Below the pieces are notes generated by a model. It did no database searches. It worked only from the letters and a program-made list of their open reading frames with translations, and had not been told where the DNA came from. This document shows, one piece after another, positions 26,150 through 36,103 of a DNA stretch of 64,000 nucleotides; position 1 is the first letter of the stretch, and each line of letters starts with the position of its first letter. Source of the DNA: JAAZPT01 sp964544955 (GTDB taxonomy: Bacteria > Bacillota > Clostridia > Christensenellales > Aristaeellaceae); contig CAZJEB010000001.1 of the NCBI GenBank assembly GCA_964544955.1, forward strand, positions 186,001 through 250,000. Reading direction: 5' to 3'. Both the position numbers and the translations under genes were made by a program.

Positions 26150-27406
26150 TTAACAAATATTTATACATTTTTTATCATTTAGATATTTAATTATATTTTT
26201 TATTGTATATTTTCCATGTTCATATGTTAATCCGCCCTGAAAATATACGTTATATGGTTCCCTTATTGGAGCATCCGCACTTATTTCAATAGAAGACCCT
26301 GCAACAAAAGATCCCGATGCCATAATTATTTTATTATCATAACCTGGCATATCCCAAGGCTCTGGAGTTAGAAAGCTATCTATTGGCGATGAATGCTGTA
26401 CTGCCTCACAAAAATATCTTATAGCATCTGGATTCTTCATAACAATTATTTGAACAATATCTGATCTATCACTATTAGAACTTGGTACTGTATCATAACC
26501 AAAGTTGCTAAAAACCTCTTTTAACAAACATGCTGTTTTTAAGGCTTGAGCAACTGTATGTGGTGCCATAAATAATCCTTGATAAAAAGGGCGATAAGAT
26601 GCCTCATATGATCCAACTTCTTTTCCAATTCCAGGAGCTGTCATTCTTGTTGCAATTGTATCTATAAGATATTGTTTTCCAGAAATATATCCACCTGTTG
26701 GCGCAATTCCCCCACCCGGATTTTTTATTAAACTACCTACTATAATATCAGCGCCAAAGTTACTTGGTTCATATTTGCACACAAATTCTCCATAGCAATT
26801 ATCTACCATAATAACAACATCTTCATTAATTTTTTTTGCTTCAATAACCAACTCTTGTATTTCTTCTGGCAAAATTGCTCTTCTAGATGAATATCCCCTG
26901 CTCCTTTGTACCATTATCATTTTAGTTTTATTGGTAATAGCTTTACAAACGCTTTGAATATCAATTTTTTCTTCATTATTTAGTGACACTTCTTTATAAA
27001 TAATTCCAGAATCTACTAAACTTCCATTTGTATATTTTTTATGACCAATAACTGTTTGAAGTGTATCATATGGCTCACCAGATGCTGAAATCAGCTCATC
27101 ATTATATCTTAGTATTCCAAACAAGCATAAGCTTAACGCATGCGTACCTGATGCAATAGTTGGGCGCAATATTGTTGATTCTGTATTAAAAATATCTGAA
27201 AAAGTACTTTCAAGAGTATCCCTCCCAATATCATCATACCCATAACCATTGCTTGCAGAAAAATGCCTTAACGCAATCGAATTTTTACTGAATGCTTTTA
27301 ACACTTTTTCTGTATTATATAATGATATTTCATCAATTTCTTTAAATATTTCGTGTAAATTATCTTCACAAAAATTAATTAATTTTTCTATTTTTTGATC
27401 AATCAT
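26150..27406 (-). CDS. PLP-dependent Met_gamma_lyase-like family protein (PF06838)
   Basis: This 418-residue fold-type I PLP enzyme belongs to the 'methionine gamma-lyase-like / aluminium resistance' family, which commonly sits next to miaA and mutSL in Firmicutes. Its true reaction is not established. Landmarks are GYGYDDIGRDTLE, PTIASGTHALSLCLFG, SASGEPYDTLQT, VDNCYGEFVC (PLP-pyridine Asp) and the Schiff-base lysine in GSLIKNPGGGIAPTGGYI. It touches the miaA stop at 27406 and is the last gene of the block running from 42.4 kb. Confidence 0.88.
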   Translation of the reverse strand: MIDQKIEKLINFCEDNLHEIFKEIDEISLYNTEKVLKAFSKNSIALRHFSASNGYGYDDIGRDTLESTFSDIFNTESTILRPTIASGTHALSLCLFGILRYNDELISASGEPYDTLQTVIGHKKYTNGSLVDSGIIYKEVSLNNEEKIDIQSVCKAITNKTKMIMVQRSRGYSSRRAILPEEIQELVIEAKKINEDVVIMVDNCYGEFVCKYEPSNFGADIIVGSLIKNPGGGIAPTGGYISGKQYLIDTIATRMTAPGIGKEVGSYEASYRPFYQGLFMAPHTVAQALKTACLLKEVFSNFGYDTVPSSNSDRSDIVQIIVMKNPDAIRYFCEAVQHSSPIDSFLTPEPWDMPGYDNKIIMASGSFVAGSSIEISADAPIREPYNVYFQGGLTYEHGKYTIKNIIKYLNDKKCINIC

Positions 27407-28338
27407 TACTTAAATTCCATCCATTTTTGTATTAATTTATTTGCTATATACCAATAATCACCAATTTCTACTTTGTTTATCCATTCCAGACCATTTGTTG
27501 ATTTGAAATATGTTATTTGCCTTTTTGCATAATGTCTAGTATTTAGTTTTATTTTATATATTGCTGTTTCTAAGTCATAAAGATTATTCAAATAAGGTAA
27601 AATTTCTTTATAACCTATCCCTTTTAACGATTGAGCATCCTGATTAACGCCATAATTTAATAGCCACTTTACTTCATCAACCAGCCCTAAATTAAACATT
27701 TGATCTACTCTATATTCAATATTTTTGTATAAAGTATTCCTATCTTCATTTAAACCAATAATTAAAGTATTATATTTATCTTTAATAACATTATTTTGAT
27801 TGGATATTGATTTACCCGTTGTTTTAATAACTTCTATTGCTCTTATTACTCTTCTAATATCGTTAAAATGTAATTTTTCAGCCGCCTTTGGGTCAATTTC
27901 AGTTAGTAATCTATGTAGCTTATCTTTTCCATTATTTTCTTTAGATATTTCATATAATTCGCTTCTAAGTTCCTCATTCGAGCTTGAGTTACCCAAACTA
28001 TATTCATTAATTAATGCTTTCAAATATAAACCTGTGCCGCCAACTAGAATTGGAATTTTATTTGATTGATTAATTTCTGTGATAATATGTTCTGCCGCTT
28101 CAACATAATCTGCAACCGAGTAGCTATTTTTAGGATCTACAATATCTATCATTTCATGAACAATATTCATTTTTTCTTGATTTGTTGGCTTTGCTGTTCC
28201 AATGTTCATATATTTATATATTTGCATTGAATCCATTGACACAATAACACCATTATATTTTTTAGCAATTTTAATTGCTAATTTTGATTTTCCTGTAGCA
28301 GTTGGCCCACATACAACCAGTAAATTTTCTTTGTTCAT
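27406..28338 (-). CDS. miaA: tRNA dimethylallyltransferase
   Basis: MiaA adds the dimethylallyl group to N6 of A37 in tRNAs reading U-starting codons; MiaB, also in this operon, then thiomethylates it. The 310-residue protein has the P-loop GPTATGKSKLA, MDSMQIYKYMNIGTAKP (prenyl-acceptor Asp), HEMIDIVDP, PILVGGTGLYLKAL, RRVIRAIEV and the C-terminal RHYAKRQITYFK. The start ATG overlaps the mutL stop, so translation is coupled. Confidence 0.95.
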   Translation of the reverse strand: MNKENLLVVCGPTATGKSKLAIKIAKKYNGVIVSMDSMQIYKYMNIGTAKPTNQEKMNIVHEMIDIVDPKNSYSVADYVEAAEHIITEINQSNKIPILVGGTGLYLKALINEYSLGNSSSNEELRSELYEISKENNGKDKLHRLLTEIDPKAAEKLHFNDIRRVIRAIEVIKTTGKSISNQNNVIKDKYNTLIIGLNEDRNTLYKNIEYRVDQMFNLGLVDEVKWLLNYGVNQDAQSLKGIGYKEILPYLNNLYDLETAIYKIKLNTRHYAKRQITYFKSTNGLEWINKVEIGDYWYIANKLIQKWMEFK

Positions 28339-30224
28339 TATTGTATTCTCTTAAATCGCTTATAAAGCTCATTTTTTGTTAATTCTATTATAATAGGCCT
28401 TCCATGAGGACAAGTGGGTACAATATTATCAATAAATAATTGTTTTACAATTTGAAAAATTGTATCATCATCTAATTTGTCTCCAGCTTTTATAGAATGT
28501 TTACAAGCAAATTGTAATATTTTTTCTCTCGCTATTTCTTTGCTTAAATTATCTTTTTTATTATCCCAATTATTAAAAATTTCTTGTAAACAAGACTTTA
28601 TAGACATTGGTTCGCCCAGCAAAATAGGTACAGATCTTACTGCAATAGAATCATCATCAAAAAAAGTAATATCGAAGCCAGAATCGTATAGTTCATCTTG
28701 ATGTTCTCTTATAAAATCAATTTCTCTTTGATTTAAATTAATTAAAATGGGAGTTAAATACTCTTGTTTAAGGTTTTTATTTTTATATGCAGTTAACATT
28801 TTCTCAAAATTAATTCTTTCGAATGCTGCATGTTGATCAATAATTAGTAATTTTTCTTTATATTCTAGCAATATAAAGGTGTTAAAAATAGTTCCAATGA
28901 TAATAATGCTATCACGAATATCGATTTCCGGTTTATTTTCAATAAAAGTTTCTTGAATAGAATTATTATTTTTATTTTGTACATCTTCTGAATTATTTGA
29001 GAACTCCAAAGGCCTCCACTTTATTTTGGGTTCTAAAACTGTATATGATGAATCGCTTAATAATTTTTCAGAATCATTATTAAATACATTTTTAAAAGCT
29101 TCTAAATTGGGTTTTAATACATCCACATTATAGGTTGTATTTTTAATATCATCAAAGGTATTAAAAATTTCATCATTCAAGTTTAATTTGGCTTCATTGA
29201 TGTTGTCATTATTTATTATTTCATTACTAATATAGATATTATTTAATGCATTTGTAACAGCTTCAATTATAACTTCCTTTAGCAAGTTTGGGTTTTCAAA
29301 CCTAACTTCCAATTTATTGGGGTGAACATTAACATCAACACTATTATACGGTACTATTATATCAATTATACACATAGGGAACTTTGAAACAGTAACATAT
29401 CCTCTACAAGCTGTTTCAAGTGCGCTGGATACAATATCATCTTTAAAGTATCTACCGTTAACAAAAAACGTTTGATTACTTCTATTCCCTTTTTCTAAAT
29501 CAAAAACTCCAACGTATCCTTTAATTATAATACCATTAGATGAATAATTTACTTCTATAAGTTTTTTTGCAGTTGAAACATCATATACTCTAGATATAGC
29601 CGATTCTAATTTACCATCACCAATACTATGATAAATTGTTTTTCCATTATTCACATATCTAAAAGAAATATCTGGTCTTGATAAAATAAGTCGCATTAAA
29701 AGATCTGAAATTGAACTTGCTTCAGAAATAGGTTTTTTTAAGAACTTTAATCTTACAGGAGTATTAAAAAACAACTCTTTTACAACTATAGATGTACCCA
29801 TAGAAAAAGCGGAAGGTTTTATGTTGGTTATTACCCCTCCATGATTTTCAACAGTAACTCCATTTTCAGCCTCTTTATGTTTAGTAGTTAAAGTTACCTT
29901 ACTTACTGCAGCTATAGATGCAAGCGCTTCACCCCTAAAACCCAATGTTTTTATATTAAACAAATCATTAGAACTAAATAATTTGCTAGTACTATGGCGT
30001 TCAAAAGCCAAGGCTATCATATTTTCACGAATTCCAGAGCCATTATCAACAACTCTTAAATATGATATGCCACCATCTTTTATTTCAACGGTAATGGCAG
30101 TTGCGCCAGCATCGATAGAATTTTCAACCAACTCTTTAACAATAGAAGCCGGTTTTTCAACTACTTCGCCAGCCGCAATTTTCATTACTACTTCTTTTGG
30201 TAAGCTAATTATTTTATCATTCAT
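28338..30224 (-). CDS. mutL: DNA mismatch repair protein MutL
   Basis: MutL couples MutS mismatch recognition to strand incision. The 628-residue protein has a GHKL ATPase domain (KIAAGEVVEKPASIVKEL, ENSIDAGAT, DNGSGI, TLGFRGEALASIAAV), a linker of about 100 low-complexity residues, and a C-terminal dimer domain with endonuclease motifs DQHAAFERINFE, ACKHSIKAGD and CPHGRP. The presence of these motifs predicts an intrinsic nicking activity, as in other MutH-less bacteria. It is 15 bases after mutS. Confidence 0.95.
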   Translation of the reverse strand: MNDKIISLPKEVVMKIAAGEVVEKPASIVKELVENSIDAGATAITVEIKDGGISYLRVVDNGSGIRENMIALAFERHSTSKLFSSNDLFNIKTLGFRGEALASIAAVSKVTLTTKHKEAENGVTVENHGGVITNIKPSAFSMGTSIVVKELFFNTPVRLKFLKKPISEASSISDLLMRLILSRPDISFRYVNNGKTIYHSIGDGKLESAISRVYDVSTAKKLIEVNYSSNGIIIKGYVGVFDLEKGNRSNQTFFVNGRYFKDDIVSSALETACRGYVTVSKFPMCIIDIIVPYNSVDVNVHPNKLEVRFENPNLLKEVIIEAVTNALNNIYISNEIINNDNINEAKLNLNDEIFNTFDDIKNTTYNVDVLKPNLEAFKNVFNNDSEKLLSDSSYTVLEPKIKWRPLEFSNNSEDVQNKNNNSIQETFIENKPEIDIRDSIIIIGTIFNTFILLEYKEKLLIIDQHAAFERINFEKMLTAYKNKNLKQEYLTPILINLNQREIDFIREHQDELYDSGFDITFFDDDSIAVRSVPILLGEPMSIKSCLQEIFNNWDNKKDNLSKEIAREKILQFACKHSIKAGDKLDDDTIFQIVKQLFIDNIVPTCPHGRPIIIELTKNELYKRFKRIQ

Positions 30225-30239
30225 ATGGGTTTCATCTCT

Positions 30240-32834
30240 TTATATTTTATTTGCTTTTTCTGATATTTTAAATAATTCCGCCATGGCTTGTACTGGATTT
30301 AAGGCCATAACATCAATTTTTTTGATTTCTTCTATTAATTCATCATGTTTAATATGAAAAAAATCTGTTTGTGTAACAGTATCATCTTTTTTTCCAATAA
30401 TATTCTTAGATATTTCTTGATTATTAATATCTGAAGCTTCAATTCTGGCTAAAATTCTTTGTGCATTTTTTATTACTTCTGCGGGTAACCCTGCTAGCAT
30501 GGCCACATGTATACCGTAACTTTTATCGGCTCCGCCAGGAATAATTTTTCTTAAAAATAAAACATCATTTCCATGTTCTTTCACTTGAATAGAATAATTT
30601 TTTACGCCTTCCAAATGTTCTTCTAAAGAAGATAGTTCATGATAATGTGTTGCAAATAATGTTTTAGCACCGATTTTATTTTTATTTGCAATGTATTCTA
30701 CAACTGCCCAAGCAATACTTAAGCCGTCAAATGTGCTTGTACCACGGCCTATTTCATCTAATAAAATTAAAGAATTATTAGTAGCATTTTTTAATATGTT
30801 AGCTGTTTGAGTCATTTCCACCATAAATGTGGATTGGCCAGAAGATATATTATCACTTGCACCAATTCTAGTAAAAATTCTATCAGTAACGCTTATATTT
30901 GCATAACTTGCTGGAACAAAGCAACCAATATGAGCCATTAGTACTATAATTGCATTTTGACGCATATATGTACTTTTACCAGCCATATTAGGCCCTGTAA
31001 TGATTAACATACGCTCATCTTCGTTGTTCATGTTTATATCATTTGGTATAAACTCATGTTTTGCAATAGTTTTTTCTAATACTGGATGCCTACCATCTTT
31101 AATTTGTAAAACGCCTTCATTATTTATTTTGGGTTTAACATAGTTATTGTCCATAGCAACAATAGCAAGAGAACAATATGCATCTAATTCTTTTAATGCA
31201 TCTGCAGTATACTGTATTCTTTTTATAACAGCGGCAATAGCTTCACGAATTTCATCAAATAAGGCTATTTCAAGCTTATTAGAATTTTGTGATGCACTAA
31301 CAATTTTGTTTTCTATTTCTTGCAGCTCGGTTGTAACATATCTTTCTGCATTAGTTAGTGTTTGACGCCTAATAAACCTAACAGGTACCATTGATAAGTT
31401 GGATTTTGTAACTTCAAAATAATAACCAAATATTTTATTATAGCCAATTTTTAAATTCTTTATTTCAGTTTCATTTTTTTCTTTGTTTTCCAGTTCTAAT
31501 AGCCATTCTTTTCCTTTTCTTGAGGCATCTCTATAATCATCTAAAGTTTTACTGAAACCTTTCTTAATAAACCCACCTTCAGACATGGTCAATGGAGGTT
31601 CATCATCAATAGAAGCTTCAATTAATTCGCACAAACTATCTATTCTATCTAACTTGTCTAAATATTTTTTTAAATATTTATTGTTTGAGTTACTTATTAT
31701 TCTTTTTATATTAGGTATTTCATTTAATGATTTTAGTATAGATAAACAATCTCTTGCATTAATTGACTTGTATGAAATCTTACTTAATATTCTTTCTAAA
31801 TCATAAACATTATTTAGAGCTTCTCTAATAGAATCAACAATAAGAAAATCTTTTGTTAACTCTTCAACAATATCAAGCCTTTCTTCTATTTTTTCCTTAA
31901 TTGCTAATGGTTGCTCAACCCAAGCTTTTATTTGCCTTGCACCCATAGCTGTACAACTTTTATCCAAAACCCAAAGTAATGAGCCTTTTTTTGTTCTTTC
32001 ATTTAATGTTTCAGATATTTCTAGGTTTGATCTTGAAACATCATCTAAATACATATTTTGATTACTCTGGTAATATTTTAATGAACTAATATGTTTTAGT
32101 TCTATTTTTTGAGTATCATATATATATCCTAAAAGTGCTCCCGCAGCACGTATAGCTAATGTATCACTACTAAACTCAATATCTTTTATATCATTTAAAT
32201 TAAAATGACTAATTAATATTTTCTTTGCATAATTTAATGTAAACAACTCAGTCTCAATTAACGAAATTAAACTGTTTTCATGTTTAAAATCATCTTCGAT
32301 ATCTTGTGGCATTATTATTTCGCTAGGATTAACTCTTTTTATTTCATTTTGTAATTTTTCTTTATAGTTACTAATGGAATAAGCAAAGAATTCTCCTGTT
32401 GATATATCTGAATATGCTATGCCCGCATAATTCCGAGATGTTAAAATTGATACTAAAAAGCTATTCTTAGATTCATCCAAAAGCATAGGATCAACAACTG
32501 TACCTTTTGTTATTATTCTTACAACATCCCTATCAACTATCCCTTTAGATTCTTCAGGGTCTGAAAGTTGTTCGCAAATTGCAACTTTGTGTCCGTTATC
32601 AACAAGTTTTTGTATATATCCTGCAGCACTATGGTATGGAACACCGCACATAGGTGCTCTTTCTTCTAGCCCACAGTTTTTTCCAGTTAATGTAATCTCC
32701 AATTCTTTAGAAACCAATAAAGCATCATCAAAAAACATTTCATAAAAATCACCTAACCTAAAAAAAAGTATACAATCTTTATGTTTTTCTTTTATGCTTA
32801 AATATTGTTGCATCATTGGTGATAGTTTTTGCAT
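30240..32834 (-). CDS. mutS: DNA mismatch repair protein MutS
   Basis: MutS recognises mismatches. The chain is about 864 residues. The mismatch-reading motif DCILFFRLGDFYEMF (Phe-x-Glu) is near the N-terminus, and the ATPase has ITGPNMAGKSTYMRQ (Walker A), LLDEIGRGTSTFDG (Walker B/signature) and FATHYHEL. I prefer ATG 32834 over the ATG four codons earlier, because the GGAG overlapping the first ATG is correctly placed (6 bases) for the second. The upstream gene is miaB, separated by about 20 bases. Confidence 0.95.
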   Translation of the reverse strand: MQKLSPMMQQYLSIKEKHKDCILFFRLGDFYEMFFDDALLVSKELEITLTGKNCGLEERAPMCGVPYHSAAGYIQKLVDNGHKVAICEQLSDPEESKGIVDRDVVRIITKGTVVDPMLLDESKNSFLVSILTSRNYAGIAYSDISTGEFFAYSISNYKEKLQNEIKRVNPSEIIMPQDIEDDFKHENSLISLIETELFTLNYAKKILISHFNLNDIKDIEFSSDTLAIRAAGALLGYIYDTQKIELKHISSLKYYQSNQNMYLDDVSRSNLEISETLNERTKKGSLLWVLDKSCTAMGARQIKAWVEQPLAIKEKIEERLDIVEELTKDFLIVDSIREALNNVYDLERILSKISYKSINARDCLSILKSLNEIPNIKRIISNSNNKYLKKYLDKLDRIDSLCELIEASIDDEPPLTMSEGGFIKKGFSKTLDDYRDASRKGKEWLLELENKEKNETEIKNLKIGYNKIFGYYFEVTKSNLSMVPVRFIRRQTLTNAERYVTTELQEIENKIVSASQNSNKLEIALFDEIREAIAAVIKRIQYTADALKELDAYCSLAIVAMDNNYVKPKINNEGVLQIKDGRHPVLEKTIAKHEFIPNDINMNNEDERMLIITGPNMAGKSTYMRQNAIIVLMAHIGCFVPASYANISVTDRIFTRIGASDNISSGQSTFMVEMTQTANILKNATNNSLILLDEIGRGTSTFDGLSIAWAVVEYIANKNKIGAKTLFATHYHELSSLEEHLEGVKNYSIQVKEHGNDVLFLRKIIPGGADKSYGIHVAMLAGLPAEVIKNAQRILARIEASDINNQEISKNIIGKKDDTVTQTDFFHIKHDELIEEIKKIDVMALNPVQAMAELFKISEKANKI

Positions 32835-32854
32835 TATATTCTCCATAATTACGA

Positions 32855-34255
32855 TTATATTCTACTTGCAGTTAATGTATTTTTGGATATACCATCAATT
32901 TTTACAGGTATAAATTTACCAACATTATCTGGATTTTCTTCTATTTTTACCTTTAAATTTCGTGAAGTTCTACCTATTAAATATTTTTCTTCCCTATTAT
33001 TTATTGAATCGTCTATTAATAATACTTCTTCTTTGCCAATTTGATTACTCAATATATTTTTAGAAATTATGTTTATTTCATCATTTAGCCTTTGTAATCT
33101 ATCATTAGCAATATCATTAGGTATAAAACCATCCATTTTAGCAGCTTTTGTACCATTACGTTTTGAATAAATAAAGGTAAAAGCAGAATCATAGCCCACT
33201 CTTTTAACTAAATCTAATGTTTCACTAAACTGTGATTCGGTTTCACCTGGGAATGCAACAATTATATCAGTTGTAATACCTATACCAGGAATGTTTTGCT
33301 TTAGTTTATCCACTAAATTCAAGTAGTGTTCTCTAGTATAATTTCTATTCATGGCGTTAAGTACTTCATTATTGCCTGCTTGTACTGGTAAATGAATATG
33401 TCTTTCAATGTTTTTTGAGTTTGCCATAACATCAATAAGTTGATCGGATAAATCTTTTGGATGCGATGTCATAAATCTAATTCTTGGAACACCAATTTCG
33501 TCTAATTTTTCCAACAAATTTGGAAAATTTAGTTTTTCAGGCTCATCATAATATGAATTTACATTTTGCCCCAAAAGGGTTATTTCCTTAACACCTTTAT
33601 TAATCAATGTTTCTGCATCTTTTATTATATCATAAAACCTTCTAGATCTTTCCCTTCCTCTAACATAAGGAACTACACAATAGGAACAAAAATTATTACA
33701 CCCATACATTATTGTAAGATAGGATAGAAAAGGGATATCTCTTTTAACTTCTAACCCTTCCGCAATAACATGATCTTCACTAATATTAACTAATTGATTT
33801 TTATTTTCAAGCCAAGTTAATAGCAATTCAGGAAATTTGTGTATATTATGTGTACCAAATGCAATATCAACAAACTTATATTGTTTAAGTAGTTTGGGTA
33901 GCATATCTTCATGTTGAACCATACATCCACACACACAAATAATAATATCTGGATTTTTCTTTTTCAACTCTTTTAGCCACATTATATTTCCCAAAGCACG
34001 TCTTTCGGCGTTTTCTCTAATGCAACAAGTATTAAAAATAATCAAATCAGCAGAATTTTTAACTTTTGTTTCAGTTATTCCCATTGATTCAAGCATGAAA
34101 GATAACTTTTGACTATCATTTACATTCATTTGGCAGCCGTAAGTTACAATATGATAACTTTTAGGTTTTTCTTTTTTTGAAAGCACTTTAATTATTGAGT
34201 TGTTCATATTGGTTATTTCTAGTTTGTCTACAAAAACTTTATCTTTTAAAAGCAT
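32855..34255 (-). CDS. miaB: tRNA-2-methylthio-N6-dimethylallyladenosine synthase
   Basis: MiaB is a radical-SAM methylthiotransferase acting on i6A37 of tRNA. The 466-residue protein has the UPF0004 domain (YGCQMNVNDSQ, FNTCCIRENAERR, CVCGCMVQ cysteines), the radical-SAM cluster motif in YGCNNFCSYCVVPYVRGRERS, and a C-terminal TRAM domain (LIGRTSRNLKVKI). GGAG lies six bases before ATG 34255. MiaA, its pathway partner, is three genes downstream in the same block. Confidence 0.95.
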   Translation of the reverse strand: MLLKDKVFVDKLEITNMNNSIIKVLSKKEKPKSYHIVTYGCQMNVNDSQKLSFMLESMGITETKVKNSADLIIFNTCCIRENAERRALGNIMWLKELKKKNPDIIICVCGCMVQHEDMLPKLLKQYKFVDIAFGTHNIHKFPELLLTWLENKNQLVNISEDHVIAEGLEVKRDIPFLSYLTIMYGCNNFCSYCVVPYVRGRERSRRFYDIIKDAETLINKGVKEITLLGQNVNSYYDEPEKLNFPNLLEKLDEIGVPRIRFMTSHPKDLSDQLIDVMANSKNIERHIHLPVQAGNNEVLNAMNRNYTREHYLNLVDKLKQNIPGIGITTDIIVAFPGETESQFSETLDLVKRVGYDSAFTFIYSKRNGTKAAKMDGFIPNDIANDRLQRLNDEINIISKNILSNQIGKEEVLLIDDSINNREEKYLIGRTSRNLKVKIEENPDNVGKFIPVKIDGISKNTLTASRI

Positions 34256-34266
34256 ATTAATCTCCG

Positions 34267-35397
34267 TTATTTAGTAATATTTCTTTTTCTGGTTAATTCC
34301 ATAAGGCCTAAATTGGTATATCCGTGCACAACACACTTATTTCTATCATTTTTCAATAGTATACTTAATAATTTTTCAATTAATTTACTATCTTCATCAT
34401 TCATATTTATATAATCAATAATAATAATTCCTGACATATTATTTAGCTTAATATTATTAACTATCTCTTCTGTTGCTAACATATTAGTAATAGCAATTTC
34501 GTTTTCATCATTATTTACTAATGCACTTGCAGTGTTAACATCAATAACAGTTAAAGCTTCGCACACATCTATAACTATATTCCCACCATTCTCTAAAGAG
34601 TGTTTTTTTCTACTGTTTTTAACATTAAATTCTTTTTTATCAACAAAAGATACATCTAAATTATCAAATTTTTTCTTTAAATCAAACAATATATCATTAC
34701 TGTTAGTAAAAACTCGCAAAACTCCTGGTAATTTTAATAAATCTAATATTAAGGAATCATAGTTATTTTCACTTTTGTAGATACATTTTGGTGCTTTTAT
34801 ATTTTTATAGTAATTTATGATTTTTTCAATTATATCAATTTGTTGATTAATTTCACTTTCTATATTACTAAAATCTAATGTTTCGGCATTTTTTCTAAAT
34901 ACTATTCCATATTTTCCTTTTAATCTATTTTTAGCGTAATCCTTAAGTTCTTCTTTTGCTTTATCATTTTCAATTCTGTTTGAAATTGCTATATAGTTAT
35001 TAAAAGGCATCAACATAACAAAATTTCCAGGTATTTTTATATCTCTGGTTAAAAATGCACCTTTATCACCATAAGCAGTTTTTTTAATTTGAACCAATAT
35101 ACTATCACCTTGTTTAACAATATAATTGTTCAATTCGTGATATGACGGTAATTCCTGTAAGGGTAAAAACGCATTTTTACTTTGCCCAATATCAACAAAA
35201 GCAATGTTGTTTTTTGAAATAATTTTATCCACTTTACCAATATAAATATTATCAATATCATTAAAATTATTATCATCAAAATCTATTATTTCAACAACTT
35301 CTTTGTTTTCAACCAAATGGCACTTGTTATTAATAATATATAAATCTCTATTTTGATGTCTATCAATTATATTTTGATAAAGTTCATTTTTATCCAT
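34267..35397 (-). CDS. RNase E/G family ribonuclease, short form
   Basis: This is an RNase G-like endoribonuclease of 376 residues. An S1 domain covers about 40-125 (IDNIYIGKVDKII, FVDIGQSKNAFLPL). The catalytic DNase I-like region has the two metal-binding aspartates in LTVIDVNTAS and GIIIIDYINM, and the conserved LMELTRKR block. The chain stops there, so the Zn-link CPxC motif and the small dimerisation domain found in RNase E/G of about 480 residues or more are missing. It still has a normal stop codon and an operon context between miaB and the DUF2344 gene, so it does not look like a decaying gene. Confidence 0.8.
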   Translation of the reverse strand: MDKNELYQNIIDRHQNRDLYIINNKCHLVENKEVVEIIDFDDNNFNDIDNIYIGKVDKIISKNNIAFVDIGQSKNAFLPLQELPSYHELNNYIVKQGDSILVQIKKTAYGDKGAFLTRDIKIPGNFVMLMPFNNYIAISNRIENDKAKEELKDYAKNRLKGKYGIVFRKNAETLDFSNIESEINQQIDIIEKIINYYKNIKAPKCIYKSENNYDSLILDLLKLPGVLRVFTNSNDILFDLKKKFDNLDVSFVDKKEFNVKNSRKKHSLENGGNIVIDVCEALTVIDVNTASALVNNDENEIAITNMLATEEIVNNIKLNNMSGIIIIDYINMNDEDSKLIEKLLSILLKNDRNKCVVHGYTNLGLMELTRKRNITK

Positions 35398-35407
35398 ATA
35401 TCCTCAT

Positions 35408-36103
35408 TTAATTTATATAATCAAATATTGTAACTAATTCGTTGTTTTCATTATATGTTAATAAATTACACCTAGATATTTCAACAATCGATAATTGTTT
35501 TTCATCAATATTGAAATAGTTAATAAGTGAAGCAATTAAATTTTTTATATGTAAAGACTTGTTGCTAGCAGCGGATATTACAGTATTAATGATTAATTTA
35601 CCATCAAAATAGGAAACGTGAAGTTTATATATCATTTCCCTTATGTCTATAGTTTTTGTACCTTTTTTACTTTCTAATTCAAATTCAATTACTTTTTGAT
35701 TTAAATAATTATCTATATTTATTTGGTTATATAAAATACTACTGCAATCAATTTTTACTAAATATTCAGACGCTTTTGTTAATGCCATAAAAGATTGTTC
35801 GTTTTTTGATATTAATTTAGCCCTTTTAACATATAATGCTGGAGGTAAATTTTCATTTAATACTTGTACAAAATATTCATTAGCTATATTTTCAGACAAA
35901 GGTACATCCATAAGTTCTCGAATTCCAATAATACCTACTGATAAGGGCGGAGAAAAAGCCAAATTAACATGAGGACTAAATCCTTTACTATATGTTATTG
36001 GTAGCCCGCTTTTTCTAAGCGATCTTTGCATTGTCCTCATTAAGTCCAAGTGCGAGATAAACTTAACGCCATCACCTTTTTCAAACTCAACCATCATACG
36101 CAT
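35408..36103 (-). CDS. DUF2344 / radical-SAM-linked protein (TIGR03936)
   Basis: This is a 232-residue member of the family that is either fused to or encoded beside the TIGR03960 radical-SAM protein. Its N-terminal signature is clear: FISHLDLMRTMQRSLRKSGLP and YSKGFSPHVNLAFSPPLSVG. The function is unknown; the linkage suggests a common RNA- or protein-modification role. I place the start at ATG 36103, which overlaps the upstream gene's stop; longer versions would be translated inside that gene without a ribosome-binding site, whereas GGGGG lies 9 bases before 36103. Confidence 0.82.
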   Translation of the reverse strand: MRMMVEFEKGDGVKFISHLDLMRTMQRSLRKSGLPITYSKGFSPHVNLAFSPPLSVGIIGIRELMDVPLSENIANEYFVQVLNENLPPALYVKRAKLISKNEQSFMALTKASEYLVKIDCSSILYNQINIDNYLNQKVIEFELESKKGTKTIDIREMIYKLHVSYFDGKLIINTVISAASNKSLHIKNLIASLINYFNIDEKQLSIVEISRCNLLTYNENNELVTIFDYIN

